26,815 nucleotides of DNA from an uncultured Clostridium sp. (GCA_905212085.1 CAJMDF010000028.1:1-26815), one strand, 5' to 3'. Shown: positions 8,759 to 15,937, counted from the first letter of the stretch. The notes: generated by a model not told the origin, from the sequence alone. A program made the numbers and translations.

Positions 8759-9567
8759 TTACCCACCGCCTTTTCACCTACCAAAGTAGAATTATAATTA
8801 AATTGATACAAATTCAGTTTATCAACAACTTTTTTACCTGCAAGACGCTGCAATTCCAAATGATATTTTTTAGCATTCTCCATGTAATAAAATTCTTCAA
8901 CCCTCATATTGTCATACAAAGCAGAAGAAATTGTAATTTCCATCAAATCCTCTTCATCAAGTGCTTTTGCATAATTTTTGTTATACAAAAGCAGTCTTTG
9001 TCTTGTTTCTTTCAACTGAGATAGAGAACTTTTGTAATTATAATACGCTGTAATAATTTTATCCTGTAAACTTTCAACTAATCCGGCAAGTTCAATTAAT
9101 TCAGTATCTGTCAAAGGAATCTCTGTCGGCATATTTTTACGATTAATCAAATTTTGAGCCAAACGACCTGCCGCAAAAGCAGATGACTGAGTAAAATAAT
9201 CAGCCCCGATTAATGACGGCGCTAAAGAAGCCCCTGCAACTACTGCAGATAAAGTCTTTGCCATCAATGATGAATGAATTCTACGTTGACTTTCAGGAGT
9301 CGCTAATTTTTTCAAAGCAAACCCAATCACCTGATTATTTTCAACAGTACCTTTCCAAAGATTTTCAATATCCTCTAAATCCTTTTCTTTTTGCCTGTTT
9401 ACCAATTCCTGCAAAATTTGCTCATCATTCACAACCAAAGATTGTTTCGTTTTAACATCAGTTTTTGGAAGCTGAATTTTTTGAGCTTCAACTTTCTCAA
9501 GAGAGACCTCATCCGCCCAAACTGGAATTCCAACCAAAATTAAAAGCCATACCAAATACTTTTTCAT
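8755..9567 (-). CDS. Exported helical protein, paralogue of its downstream neighbour
   Basis: Function unknown; 270 residues from ATG 9567. The signal peptide MKKYLVWLLILVGIPVWA precedes DEVS, a good signal peptidase I site. The mature part has a short charged region, a conserved W-K-G-T segment, a Gly/Ala/Ser-rich stretch near residues 118-140, and long amphipathic helices to the end (LIELAGLVESLQDKIITAYY and onward). The open frame extends upstream to 9603, but the extra residues would precede the signal peptide and cover a TATAAA box. I therefore choose 9567, which sits 6 bases after that box with no Shine-Dalgarno. It is the first gene of an operon with its paralogue and lipM. The final helices with LQRLAGKK resemble half of a TolC-like hairpin; this is a structural guess. 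Confidence 0.75.
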   Translation of the reverse strand: MKKYLVWLLILVGIPVWADEVSLEKVEAQKIQLPKTDVKTKQSLVVNDEQILQELVNRQKEKDLEDIENLWKGTVENNQVIGFALKKLATPESQRRIHSSLMAKTLSAVVAGASLAPSLIGADYFTQSSAFAAGRLAQNLINRKNMPTEIPLTDTELIELAGLVESLQDKIITAYYNYKSSLSQLKETRQRLLLYNKNYAKALDEEDLMEITISSALYDNMRVEEFYYMENAKKYHLELQRLAGKKVVDKLNLYQFNYNSTLVGEKAVGK

Positions 9568-9573
9568 AACAAA

Positions 9574-9603
9574 TTTATAACACAAGAAAAATAATAAATC
9601 CAA
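9574..9603 (-). promoter_or_regulatory. Predicted promoter of the exported-paralogue/lipM operon (leaderless type)
   Basis: On the minus strand TTGGAT (9603-9598), an 18-base spacer and TATAAA (9579-9574) lie directly before the ATG at 9567, with 6 bases between the -10 box and the ATG. No Shine-Dalgarno fits in that space. Confidence 0.55.
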
Positions 9604-9685
9604 TGATTGATAAAGTATACATCAAACGGTTGTTCTTCAACTTCAAAAAAATCACTATCATAAATAATGAAAGAGGTTACAAAAA

Positions 9686-10420
9686 GTGAGTTCGAACACA
9701 AAAATATACAATAACACTGCCGAAAACAACAGCTTTTATCAAAAAGCTACAGCACTACGCTTGGAAAATATGTTCAAAGAAGCAGTCTCAAATTACTTGA
9801 ATGCAATACTTATCGACAGAGACAATGCAGAAAGCTACTATGGACTGGGCGTATGCTATAAACATTTAAAACAATATTCAAAAGCAATCAAATATCTCGA
9901 CATAGCTTCAGAATTAAAAGATGACAGCTACGAAACTTTTTACGAACTCGGAATTTGCCACCTTTTGGAAGGAATTCCATGCGGAGCAATCAAAAACTTT
10001 GTACGAGCAATTCAAATCAACCCGGATAACCCTGATGCAATATTGCAGCTTGGAATAGCTCATGAATTATGCGAAGAATACGATTTAGCTCTAATGATTT
10101 ATCAAAAACTGATAGAAAACTCCCCGGGATTTTTAAAAGCATATGAGCATAAATCAACTCTTTTAATGAAACTTGACAAATACGATGAAGCATCTAAAGT
10201 TTTGCATAAACTAATTAAACTAAATCCAGATTACTATAAAGCATATGCAGGAATAGGTGTATGTTTTGATAAACTCGGGAAATCAAATTACGCACAAAGA
10301 TATTACAGAAAATTTTTATCACAAAAACCCTTTGCCCAAAATGCAGAATTTATCAAAAACAGATTAGACAAACTTAAAATCGAAAAAAGATTAAATAATC
10401 ATCTAAAAGTTTGCAAATAA
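9686..10420 (+). CDS. Tetratricopeptide repeat protein
   Basis: A 244-residue cytoplasmic TPR protein, presumably a protein-protein scaffold with an unknown partner. At least five 34-residue helix pairs run from about residue 15 to 225. Typical units are AESYYGLGVCYKHLKQYSKAIKYL, DAILQLGIAHELCEEYDLALMIY and KAYAGIGVCFDKLGKSNYAQRYY, each followed by a helix ending in NP or SP. There is no signal peptide or membrane segment. Translation starts at GTG 9686: AAAGAGG lies 9 bases upstream and the frame is closed just before by a TGA. It precedes nusB by 130 bases with no terminator in the gap, so partial cotranscription is possible. TPR proteins are too diverse for a sharper call. Confidence 0.85.
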   Translation: MSSNTKIYNNTAENNSFYQKATALRLENMFKEAVSNYLNAILIDRDNAESYYGLGVCYKHLKQYSKAIKYLDIASELKDDSYETFYELGICHLLEGIPCGAIKNFVRAIQINPDNPDAILQLGIAHELCEEYDLALMIYQKLIENSPGFLKAYEHKSTLLMKLDKYDEASKVLHKLIKLNPDYYKAYAGIGVCFDKLGKSNYAQRYYRKFLSQKPFAQNAEFIKNRLDKLKIEKRLNNHLKVCK

Positions 10421-10550
10421 AAACAGATAAATTTTATTGTTAAAATTTTCATATTTTTCCTGACACAAAGAAATATCTTTTGTTGTAGATAAAAATTTTT
10501 CATGATAGCATAAATCGTGTAACGTATTAATATGAAAAAGAGGTAAATAT

Positions 10551-11210
10551 ATGCAAGCGCGCAGAGCAGCAAGAGAATTAGCATTTATACTATTTTCTCA
10601 ATTTGATAAAAAAATTACACACTATTCAAAAGAAGACCTGCAAGATATTATCTTGAAATCAGTAAGAATATTAACAAGCAGTGCAAGTGATGAATTAAGA
10701 ACAGCCCTAGGTTCATTAGTAGCAATGAGAGATCAAATCGAAAACTACGAAGCTGATTCAGAAATAAATCTTAATCGTCCGATAGGAGTTGCAAATATTC
10801 CAGTACCGCTTCCTATGACATCTGATATGACAGGCAGAATTAATGAAATGATTGATATTGCGGAAAAAGCTGCATTAGCTATCGAAATTGCAGAATTTAC
10901 AACACTTGATGCTCAAAGTGATGTAAAAAATTATGCAATTGACATCGCAGAATACTTCCAAAAAAATCATAAAGAAATCGATGATATTATCCAAAAATAT
11001 GCTAAAAATTGGGATTTAGGACGTCTTGTAAAAATGGACAAAGATATTCTAAGAATTGCTATCGTTGAATTACTTTATATGAAAGATGCTCCAATGAAAG
11101 TTGTTGTAGATGAAGCTCTTGAACTAGCTAAAAAATATTCAACAGATGACAGCGCATCATTCATTAACGGAATTTTAGCAAAAGTAATCGTTGATTACGG
11201 TATCAACTAA
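10551..11210 (+). CDS. nusB: Transcription antitermination factor NusB
   Basis: All-helical RNA-binding protein that with NusE (S10) binds boxA RNA and supports antitermination on rRNA operons. The N-terminal motif RRAARELAFILFSQFD and the C-terminal half (WDLGRLVKMDKDILRIAIVELLYM, then AMKVVVDEALELAKKYSTDDSASFINGILA-type sequence) are diagnostic. At 219 residues it is longer than the ~140-residue E. coli protein; the extra ~70 residues lie between the first helices and the conserved C-terminal half (about 40-110), as I recall for some long cyanobacterial NusB proteins. AAAGAGG lies just before the ATG. A strong terminator follows the stop. Confidence 0.92.
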   Translation: MQARRAARELAFILFSQFDKKITHYSKEDLQDIILKSVRILTSSASDELRTALGSLVAMRDQIENYEADSEINLNRPIGVANIPVPLPMTSDMTGRINEMIDIAEKAALAIEIAEFTTLDAQSDVKNYAIDIAEYFQKNHKEIDDIIQKYAKNWDLGRLVKMDKDILRIAIVELLYMKDAPMKVVVDEALELAKKYSTDDSASFINGILAKVIVDYGIN

Positions 11211-11229
11211 ATATCAAGAAATTTAATAC

Positions 11230-11267
11230 AAAAAATAACCTTTTCATTTAAGAAAAGGTTATTTTTT
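11230..11267. terminator. Bidirectional intrinsic terminator between nusB and the HTH gene
   Basis: A perfect 16-bp inverted repeat (11230-11245 and 11252-11267) with a 6-base loop. The GC-containing core AATAACCTTTTC is flanked by A-runs on one side and T-runs on the other, so a U-tract follows the core in both directions. The stop codon of the minus-strand HTH gene (11266-11268) lies in its edge. Confidence 0.88.
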
Positions 11268-11484
11268 ATTTCTCTTTCTTTTCTTGAATTACCAACTCAT
11301 ACCCGAGATAGTCAAGAATTTCCTGAACAGTCTCAAAACGAATACGTTTTTTATTTATCGAATCAGATAAACCACTAGCTTTTGGAATATCTAAACCTTT
11401 ATCACGCAATATCTTAGCGACCTTTCTCATAGAAAGACCTCTACGCAATAAACAAATAACTAATTCTTCTTTTAAATTTATCAT
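11266..11484 (-). CDS. Small helix-turn-helix DNA-binding protein
   Basis: A 72-residue protein that looks like a stand-alone HTH regulator. ELVICLLRRGLSMRKVAKILRDKG forms helices 1-3 of a repressor-like domain. Conserved-looking residues follow (SGLSDSINKKRIRFETVQEILDYLGYELVIQ), ending in a charged tail. I recall similar short regulators in Firmicutes and phages, but assign no target. The start ATG lies 6 bases after a predicted -10 box with no Shine-Dalgarno. It is transcribed away from the 71-residue gene from a shared control region holding palindromes, so autoregulation and control of that neighbour are likely but inferred. It terminates at the hairpin it shares with nusB. Confidence 0.78.
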   Translation of the reverse strand: MINLKEELVICLLRRGLSMRKVAKILRDKGLDIPKASGLSDSINKKRIRFETVQEILDYLGYELVIQEKKEK

Positions 11485-11490
11485 AACAAT

Positions 11491-11519
11491 AGTCTAATTA
11501 TTGATTACCAACTTGACAA
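11491..11519 (-). promoter_or_regulatory. Predicted promoter of the HTH gene (leaderless type)
   Basis: Minus-strand TTGTCA (11519-11514), a 17-base spacer and TAGACT (11496-11491), then 6 bases to the ATG at 11484. Its -35 box overlaps the -35 box of the divergent promoter by five bases. Confidence 0.65.
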
Positions 11520-11541
11520 ATTTATAAATTACCGATATGAT
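11513..11541 (+). promoter_or_regulatory. Predicted promoter of the 71-residue gene, with operator-like palindromes
   Basis: Perfect TTGACA (11513-11518), a 17-base spacer and TATGAT (11536-11541); the ATG follows after 9 bases. A 12-bp palindrome AATTTATAAATT (11519-11530) lies in the spacer and a 10-bp palindrome TGATATATCA (11538-11547) covers the -10 box and start site. These are candidate binding sites for the divergent HTH protein, but AT-rich DNA yields short palindromes by chance. Confidence 0.7.
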
Positions 11542-11550
11542 ATATCAATC

Positions 11551-11766
11551 ATGATAGATATAATCAATCAATTATTACAAATACCTACCAATGACAGCTA
11601 TAACGAAACAGAAGACATAATTCTGCCAAACAGCTGGTGGGGCGAAATTATTTATATATTTTTCTGTATTAAAGACATTATTAAAGAGCGAGAAGATAGG
11701 CAAAGAAAATTTTCAAATCTTGTAAGACAAATCAAAATACATCGAAGATGGATGAAAATTAAATAA
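11551..11766 (+). CDS. Small hypothetical protein, 71 residues
   Basis: No family recognised. The N-terminal half is acidic and polar. The middle holds a Trp-Trp pair and a short hydrophobic stretch (SWWGEIIYIFFCIKDII, about residues 29-45) that could be a peripheral or weak membrane helix. The C-terminal third is strongly basic (KEREDRQRKF to the end), as in proteins that touch nucleic acid or the inner leaflet. A textbook -35/-10 pair directly ahead of its ATG supports expression as a real gene. It ends 20 bases before ftsY, and the ftsY promoter overlaps its end. Divergent from a small HTH gene. A regulated peptide is possible; a toxin role is not supported by sequence. Confidence 0.6.
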   Translation: MIDIINQLLQIPTNDSYNETEDIILPNSWWGEIIYIFFCIKDIIKEREDRQRKFSNLVRQIKIHRRWMKIK

Positions 11767-11780
11767 TTTCATGTTATCAT
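11752..11780 (+). promoter_or_regulatory. Predicted promoter of ftsY (leaderless type)
   Basis: ATGAAA (11752-11757, 4 of 6 to -35 consensus), a 17-base spacer and TATCAT (11775-11780), then 6 bases to the ftsY ATG at 11787. No Shine-Dalgarno is present. Confidence 0.55.
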
Positions 11781-11786
11781 CTGCGT

Positions 11787-12698
11787 ATGTTCGGATTTTT
11801 TAAAGATAAATTTAATAACCTTAAAGAAACTGTCTCTAATACAGCTCAAGCTCTTGTAAATAATGTCGTAAATTCAGTAGAAAATGAAGAAGAATTTTCT
11901 GAATTTGTACTTGATGATATGGAAGATATGCTGATAAGCGCTGATTTAGGTGTCAGCTATGCATCAGAACTTGTTGACAAATTGAGAAATCAAACAAAAA
12001 TTAAACCGTCTGACGTTAAAAATTATCTTAAAGAAGAGTTTTTAAAAGTTCTGAAATCTGCAGGTGATAACACTATTGAATTCAAAGACGGACTAAACAT
12101 CTATTTTATCACAGGAGTAAATGGGGCAGGAAAAACAACTTTAATTGGAAAACTTGCGTATAAATTTAAAAACGAAGGCAAACGAGTACTTATCGCGGCA
12201 GGTGACACATTTAGAGCTGCAGCAGAAGAACAATTGGACATTTGGTCTAAAAGAGCAGGCGCATCTATTGTAAGACGAGATAAAGCAGATCCCGCATCCG
12301 TTGTATATGAAGCAATTGAAAAAGCTCAAAAAGAAAATTTTGACGTAATCTTAGTTGACACAGCAGGACGTTTACAAAACAAATTCAACCTGATGGAAGA
12401 ATTAAAAAAGATTAAATCAGTAATAGATAAAAAAGCACCTGAAGCACTTCGTGAATGCATACTTGTACTTGATGCAAATACAGGTCAAAACGGATTACAA
12501 CAGGCAAAAGTATTTACAGAAGCTGTAAATGTAACATCAGTTGCACTTACAAAACTTGACGGTTCTGCAAAAGGCGCAATCGTACTTGCTATTGCAAAAG
12601 AATTAAAACTTCCCGTTAAATTAATCGGGGTGGGCGAAAAAATGGAAGATTTAAAAACATTTAATAATGAAGAATTTATCGAGGCTTTATTTGAATAA
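11787..12698 (+). CDS. ftsY: Signal recognition particle receptor FtsY
   Basis: GTPase that docks ribosome-SRP complexes at the inner membrane for cotranslational insertion. The NG-domain is complete: helical N domain (about 20-95), P-loop TGVNGAGKTTLIGKLA (109-124), GDTFRAAAEEQL, DTAGRLQNKFNLMEELKKI, and TKLDGSAKGAIVLAIAKEL, with the closing PVKLIGVGEKMEDL. At 303 residues it lacks the long acidic A domain of E. coli FtsY and starts with a short amphipathic helix (MFGFFKDKFNNLKE) that probably contacts lipid. The last codons overlap the start of the next gene. Confidence 0.95.
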   Translation: MFGFFKDKFNNLKETVSNTAQALVNNVVNSVENEEEFSEFVLDDMEDMLISADLGVSYASELVDKLRNQTKIKPSDVKNYLKEEFLKVLKSAGDNTIEFKDGLNIYFITGVNGAGKTTLIGKLAYKFKNEGKRVLIAAGDTFRAAAEEQLDIWSKRAGASIVRRDKADPASVVYEAIEKAQKENFDVILVDTAGRLQNKFNLMEELKKIKSVIDKKAPEALRECILVLDANTGQNGLQQAKVFTEAVNVTSVALTKLDGSAKGAIVLAIAKELKLPVKLIGVGEKMEDLKTFNNEEFIEALFE

Positions 12699-13341
12699 AC
12701 TAAAATCTGCAAAAACAAAATTAGGAAACGAAATAGAATTAATTGGCGATAAAAACGCCAAAACACTTATCATCGGAGTATTTCATGGAGATGAATCTCA
12801 AGGAGAATTTTTGATTAATGAATACTTAAAAAGCCACACTCCCAAAAACCTCTTATTCATACCATGCCTGAATCCCGACGGTATGCAAATGAATAAAAGA
12901 ACAAACTCAAACGGTGTAGACTTAAACAGAAATTTCCCAACAAAAAACTGGGGGAAAAATGAAGGAGAAAACGCTACCTGTAATGACTCAAACACAGACT
13001 ATTACGGTGGAAAGAGTGCAGGAAGCGAGATTGAAACACAGTTTCTAATAGATACTATTGAAGAATTTAAGCCGCAATTAATCATAACACTCCACGCTCC
13101 ATACAAAGTAGTAAACTATGACGGACCAGCACAAAATATTGCTGAAAAAATTTCACAAATTATAAACTACCCTGTAGAAGCAAGTATAGGCTATCCAACC
13201 CCAGGAAGTTTCGGGACATACGCAGGAGTAGAAAGGCAAATTCCTACAATCACGCTTGAACTCGATGAAACCTGTCCAGTTGAAAATTTAATTGACCCAA
13301 TGTATAAAATTTTTGAATTACTAAAAAGCGAAGATTTATAA
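12691..13341 (+). CDS. M14-family zinc peptidase, MpaA-like (murein peptide amidase)
   Basis: Resembles MpaA, which cuts the gamma-D-Glu-meso-diaminopimelate bond of murein peptides during cell-wall recycling in the cytoplasm; no signal peptide is seen. Zinc ligands are visible as HGDESQGE (H and E) and LHAP (second H). NPDGM, then the arginine region NSNGVDLNRNFP, and the late catalytic glutamate TLELDE are in the expected order. The length of about 216 residues is short, as for MpaA. I favour TTG 12691, with GAGG six bases before it; an in-frame ATG at 12667 lies deeper inside ftsY without a Shine-Dalgarno. The gene overlaps the end of ftsY by 8 bases. Its stop lies in the loop of the downstream terminator hairpin. 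Other M14 activities cannot be excluded. Confidence 0.82.
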   Translation: MNKLKSAKTKLGNEIELIGDKNAKTLIIGVFHGDESQGEFLINEYLKSHTPKNLLFIPCLNPDGMQMNKRTNSNGVDLNRNFPTKNWGKNEGENATCNDSNTDYYGGKSAGSEIETQFLIDTIEEFKPQLIITLHAPYKVVNYDGPAQNIAEKISQIINYPVEASIGYPTPGSFGTYAGVERQIPTITLELDETCPVENLIDPMYKIFELLKSEDL

Positions 13342-13357
13342 AATCTTCGCTTTTTAG
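13321..13357. terminator. Bidirectional terminator overlapping the end of the M14 gene
   Basis: A 16-bp perfect stem (13321-13336 / 13342-13357). The GC-rich core GCGAAGATT / AATCTTCGC is bordered by AAAAA and TTTTT, giving a U-tract in both directions. The five-base loop TATAA contains the TAA stop of the peptidase gene. It can also end transcripts of the convergent EF-hand gene. Confidence 0.88.
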
Positions 13358-13365
13358 TTTTATAT

Positions 13366-13818
13366 TTATTCTTTATCTTTTTTCTCTAATCCGACTTCAA
13401 AGAATTGTCCCTGTCCGTCAACACTAAACACAACTCCGCCTTCGCCTTTGTGAACCCCGGCATCAGAGAAAATATCATTTTGTTTTACGTAATATACAGA
13501 ATTTTCTAAATCTTTATTAATTGATGTTGCCAAATCAGGATCTGAATCTTTTGCATCAATTTTACCGTCTTTATTTACATCCATATGCTCCAAAGCCAAA
13601 CCCATTAAATTAAATTTTGTTTGATCTTTATCACCCTTAAATACTTGCTCATGACCTTTTACCTTATCAAGATCATAAGTATTACCATTTACTGTAAGTT
13701 TTTGTCCTACAGGAACAAAAAATGTTTTAGTCTTTTTGGACTTTTCATCATACATTGTAACTTTGTTAAAGCCGTCTGGAGCTTTGCCGTTGTTTGCACC
13801 GTTTACTGGATTTACCAT
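13366..13818 (-). CDS. Small protein with one EF-hand calcium-binding loop
   Basis: A 150-residue protein of unknown role. Residues 80-91 are a canonical EF-hand/dockerin-type loop, DVNKDGKIDAKD, with oxygen ligands at positions 1, 3, 5, 9 and 12 and Gly at 6. The preceding helix (FNLMGLALEHM) fits the entering EF helix. Only one loop is seen, whereas EF-hands usually pair. The N-terminus is polar and lacks a signal peptide. The middle looks like a small beta domain (KTFFVPVGQKLTVNGNTYDL), and the end is charged. A strong GAGGAG lies before the ATG. It is monocistronic and faces the M14 gene. Possibly a calcium-responsive cytoplasmic or secretion-independent protein; it is not a known enzyme to me. 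Confidence 0.75.
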   Translation of the reverse strand: MVNPVNGANNGKAPDGFNKVTMYDEKSKKTKTFFVPVGQKLTVNGNTYDLDKVKGHEQVFKGDKDQTKFNLMGLALEHMDVNKDGKIDAKDSDPDLATSINKDLENSVYYVKQNDIFSDAGVHKGEGGVVFSVDGQGQFFEVGLEKKDKE

Positions 13819-13961
13819 AATTATCTCCTCATGTTTTCAACTATTACGTATATACTTAATAAATATTTTTTACATATGAAATTGCCAAGCATGTCATTTT
13901 TATTTACATTAGTTAACATATTTCTTTTTTGTAGTAAAATTAAAGAAAAAAAGGATTTTAT

Positions 13962-15335
13962 ATGAAATTACACAATTCTTATACAAACAAAGTTGAAGAT
14001 TTTACACCGATTGAAGACAACAAAGTAAAAATGTATGTATGCGGACCAACCGTATATGATTATGCACATTTGGGACATGCAAGATGTTATATAACTTGGG
14101 ATGTATTATACAGATATTTAAAATTCAAAGGTTATGATGTCACATATTGCAGAAACGTAACTGATGTAGATGATAAAATCTTGAAAAAAGCAGAAAAAGA
14201 AGGGAAAACACCTGAAGAAGTTTCTCAATTTTGGTATAAGCAATTTGCAAACTCTATGAAAGCATTAAACACATTAAAGCCTGATATTGAGCCATTTGCC
14301 ACAAAAACATTAGGCGAAATGATTTCAATAGTAAAAGATTTAATCAACAAAGGCTATGCGTACGAAGCTGACGGTGATGTATATTTCAGAGTAAAAAAAT
14401 TCCCTCAATACGGCTATCTTTCAAAACAGCCTATTGACCAATTAGAAAGCGGAGCAAGAATTGAAATTGGAGAACATAAAGAAGATCCGCTTGATTTTGC
14501 ACTATGGAAAAAAGATGAAAAATTCGGATATAAATCACCTTGGGGTGTAGGCAGACCAGGCTGGCACATTGAATGTTCAGCAATGAGCAGAAAATATTTA
14601 GGGAAAACAATTGATATTCACGCAGGCGGAGCTGATTTGATATTCCCTCACCACGAGAATGAAATTGCTCAATCTGAATGCGCTAACGGATGCAAATTCG
14701 TAAATTACTGGCTACACAACGGATTTGTTACAATCAATAAAGAAAAAATGTCTAAATCTTTAGGCAATTTCCTTACAATTGACGAATTATTGAAAAAATA
14801 TGATTCAAATACAATAAAATTTTTCATTCTTACAAACCATTACAGAATGCCTGTTGAATTTTCAGATGAAGCTCTTTCATCTGCTCAAGCAGGCGTAAAA
14901 AGAATGTTGAATGCCAAAAGAACTAAAATTAATGAAGATTTAGATATTACAAAAACTGACGAATACAAAGCATTCACAGAAGCTATGGACGATGATTTAA
15001 ATACATCTAAAGCTCTTGCTGTACTTTTTGAATTAACAAACAAAGCTAACAAAGATGATAAAGATGCATTTACAATTCTGTATAAACTAGCAACTGTACT
15101 TGGTTTTACATTTGAAAAACCAACTCTTTCAGAGGAAGAATTAAAAAATGCAGTAAAACATGTATCTGAAAAATTAGGAAAAGATTTTAAATCAATGGAT
15201 GAATTAATTGCATACAGAAAAGAAGCTCGGGATGCAAAAAATTGGGACATTGCAGATAAAATAAGAATTGCCTTGGATGAAGTCAATATCGTATTGAAAG
15301 ATTCTAAAGACTGTACTAGTTGGGAAGTTAAGTAA
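13962..15335 (+). CDS. cysS: Cysteinyl-tRNA synthetase
   Basis: Class I aminoacyl-tRNA synthetase that charges tRNA-Cys. Zinc and cysteine site: C27 in CGPTVYDYAHLGHAR, including the HIGH motif HLGH (36-39), then HIECSAM and HHENEIAQSE as further zinc ligands. The KMSKS loop is intact (EKMSKSLGNF), and the DALR-type anticodon-binding helices follow. The 457 residues match the family. An AAAAGGA lies about 8 bases before the ATG, and TAAAAT with TTAACA upstream may be its promoter. It has its own leader, unlike several neighbours. Confidence 0.96.
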   Translation: MKLHNSYTNKVEDFTPIEDNKVKMYVCGPTVYDYAHLGHARCYITWDVLYRYLKFKGYDVTYCRNVTDVDDKILKKAEKEGKTPEEVSQFWYKQFANSMKALNTLKPDIEPFATKTLGEMISIVKDLINKGYAYEADGDVYFRVKKFPQYGYLSKQPIDQLESGARIEIGEHKEDPLDFALWKKDEKFGYKSPWGVGRPGWHIECSAMSRKYLGKTIDIHAGGADLIFPHHENEIAQSECANGCKFVNYWLHNGFVTINKEKMSKSLGNFLTIDELLKKYDSNTIKFFILTNHYRMPVEFSDEALSSAQAGVKRMLNAKRTKINEDLDITKTDEYKAFTEAMDDDLNTSKALAVLFELTNKANKDDKDAFTILYKLATVLGFTFEKPTLSEEELKNAVKHVSEKLGKDFKSMDELIAYRKEARDAKNWDIADKIRIALDEVNIVLKDSKDCTSWEVK

Positions 15336-15386
15336 AAAATTCTTAACAAATAGGCAAAAAATTTTTTCACATAATTTATTACAAAT

Positions 15387-15908
15387 ATGGTAAATATAAA
15401 TATTACAACAAATACAATGTTGACTATAACTCCGAAAGAAGTCGGAAAAACTTCTGATGGAAAAGTTATTTATGAAACCAAAAATCCTAAAACAGATTCA
15501 ACAATAAAATTCACAATTCCTGAAGAAAACCAAGACAAGTTTGAGAAACTCGTTCAGGAAGTCCACCAAAAATATGGGAAATATGATGCAAATCCTGAAA
15601 AAAAATTTGCTAAAACTTCTCATTACGCAACACTTGGAGGTGCAATATTAGGTGGAGCACTAACGGCATCACTTATCAAAACAAAATCGAAAATGGGGAA
15701 ATTTGCAAAAACTCTTGGTGGCGCTATAGGAGGAATGGTTGTTGCAAGTTTAGCTTTGGCTGGTTCAATAATATATCCAATGATAAAATATACCAAAGAA
15801 ATAAAAAATATGGGATATAAACTCTTAGAAGAAACTTCCCCAAAAATTAAAGAAGAAAGAGCATTTGAAACAGAAGAAAAAGAACTTTCAAAATCTGAAA
15901 AAGAATAA
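15387..15908 (+). CDS. Hypothetical glycine-zipper membrane protein
   Basis: No family recognised; 173 residues. The N-terminal ~75 residues are soluble and charged. Two glycine-rich hydrophobic segments follow, about residues 78-97 (LGGAILGGALTASL) and 108-135 (LGGAIGGMVVASLALAGSIIYP). Their small-residue spacing is typical of packed membrane helices. The basic loop between them and the charged C-terminus suggest both ends face the cytoplasm. There is no signal peptide and no Shine-Dalgarno; the AT-rich sequence before the ATG has no convincing -35/-10 pair with normal spacing. It lies between cysS and the SpoIID gene in the same orientation. Confidence 0.68.
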   Translation: MVNINITTNTMLTITPKEVGKTSDGKVIYETKNPKTDSTIKFTIPEENQDKFEKLVQEVHQKYGKYDANPEKKFAKTSHYATLGGAILGGALTASLIKTKSKMGKFAKTLGGAIGGMVVASLALAGSIIYPMIKYTKEIKNMGYKLLEETSPKIKEERAFETEEKELSKSEKE

Positions 15909-15937
15909 TTGTTACTTTTTATGGTTTGTCATATAAT
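15909..15937 (+). promoter_or_regulatory. Predicted promoter of the SpoIID gene (leaderless type)
   Basis: TTGTTA (15909-15914), exactly 17 bases, perfect TATAAT (15932-15937), then 6 bases to the ATG at 15944. The predicted transcription start is the A of that ATG. It overlaps the stop region of the preceding gene. Confidence 0.75.

Noticed and set aside
9568..9603. N-terminal extension of the exported paralogue to 9603
   Set aside because: The extra residues precede a clean signal peptide, and the codons overlap the predicted -10 and -35 boxes.
11266..11766. Type II toxin-antitoxin pair
   Set aside because: The genes are divergent rather than overlapping in one operon, and the 71-residue protein matches no toxin fold I recognise; a regulator plus regulated peptide is all that can be said.
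13621..13965. Plus-strand coding frame across the EF-hand gene and its upstream gap
   Set aside because: It is antisense to a gene with a perfect EF-hand loop and a strong Shine-Dalgarno, and its product is a low-complexity hydrophobic peptide without a ribosome site.
14885..15370. Minus-strand frame antisense to the end of cysS
   Set aside because: It is a Ser/Leu-rich shadow of the well-defined cysS frame, with no ribosome-binding site or recognisable domain.
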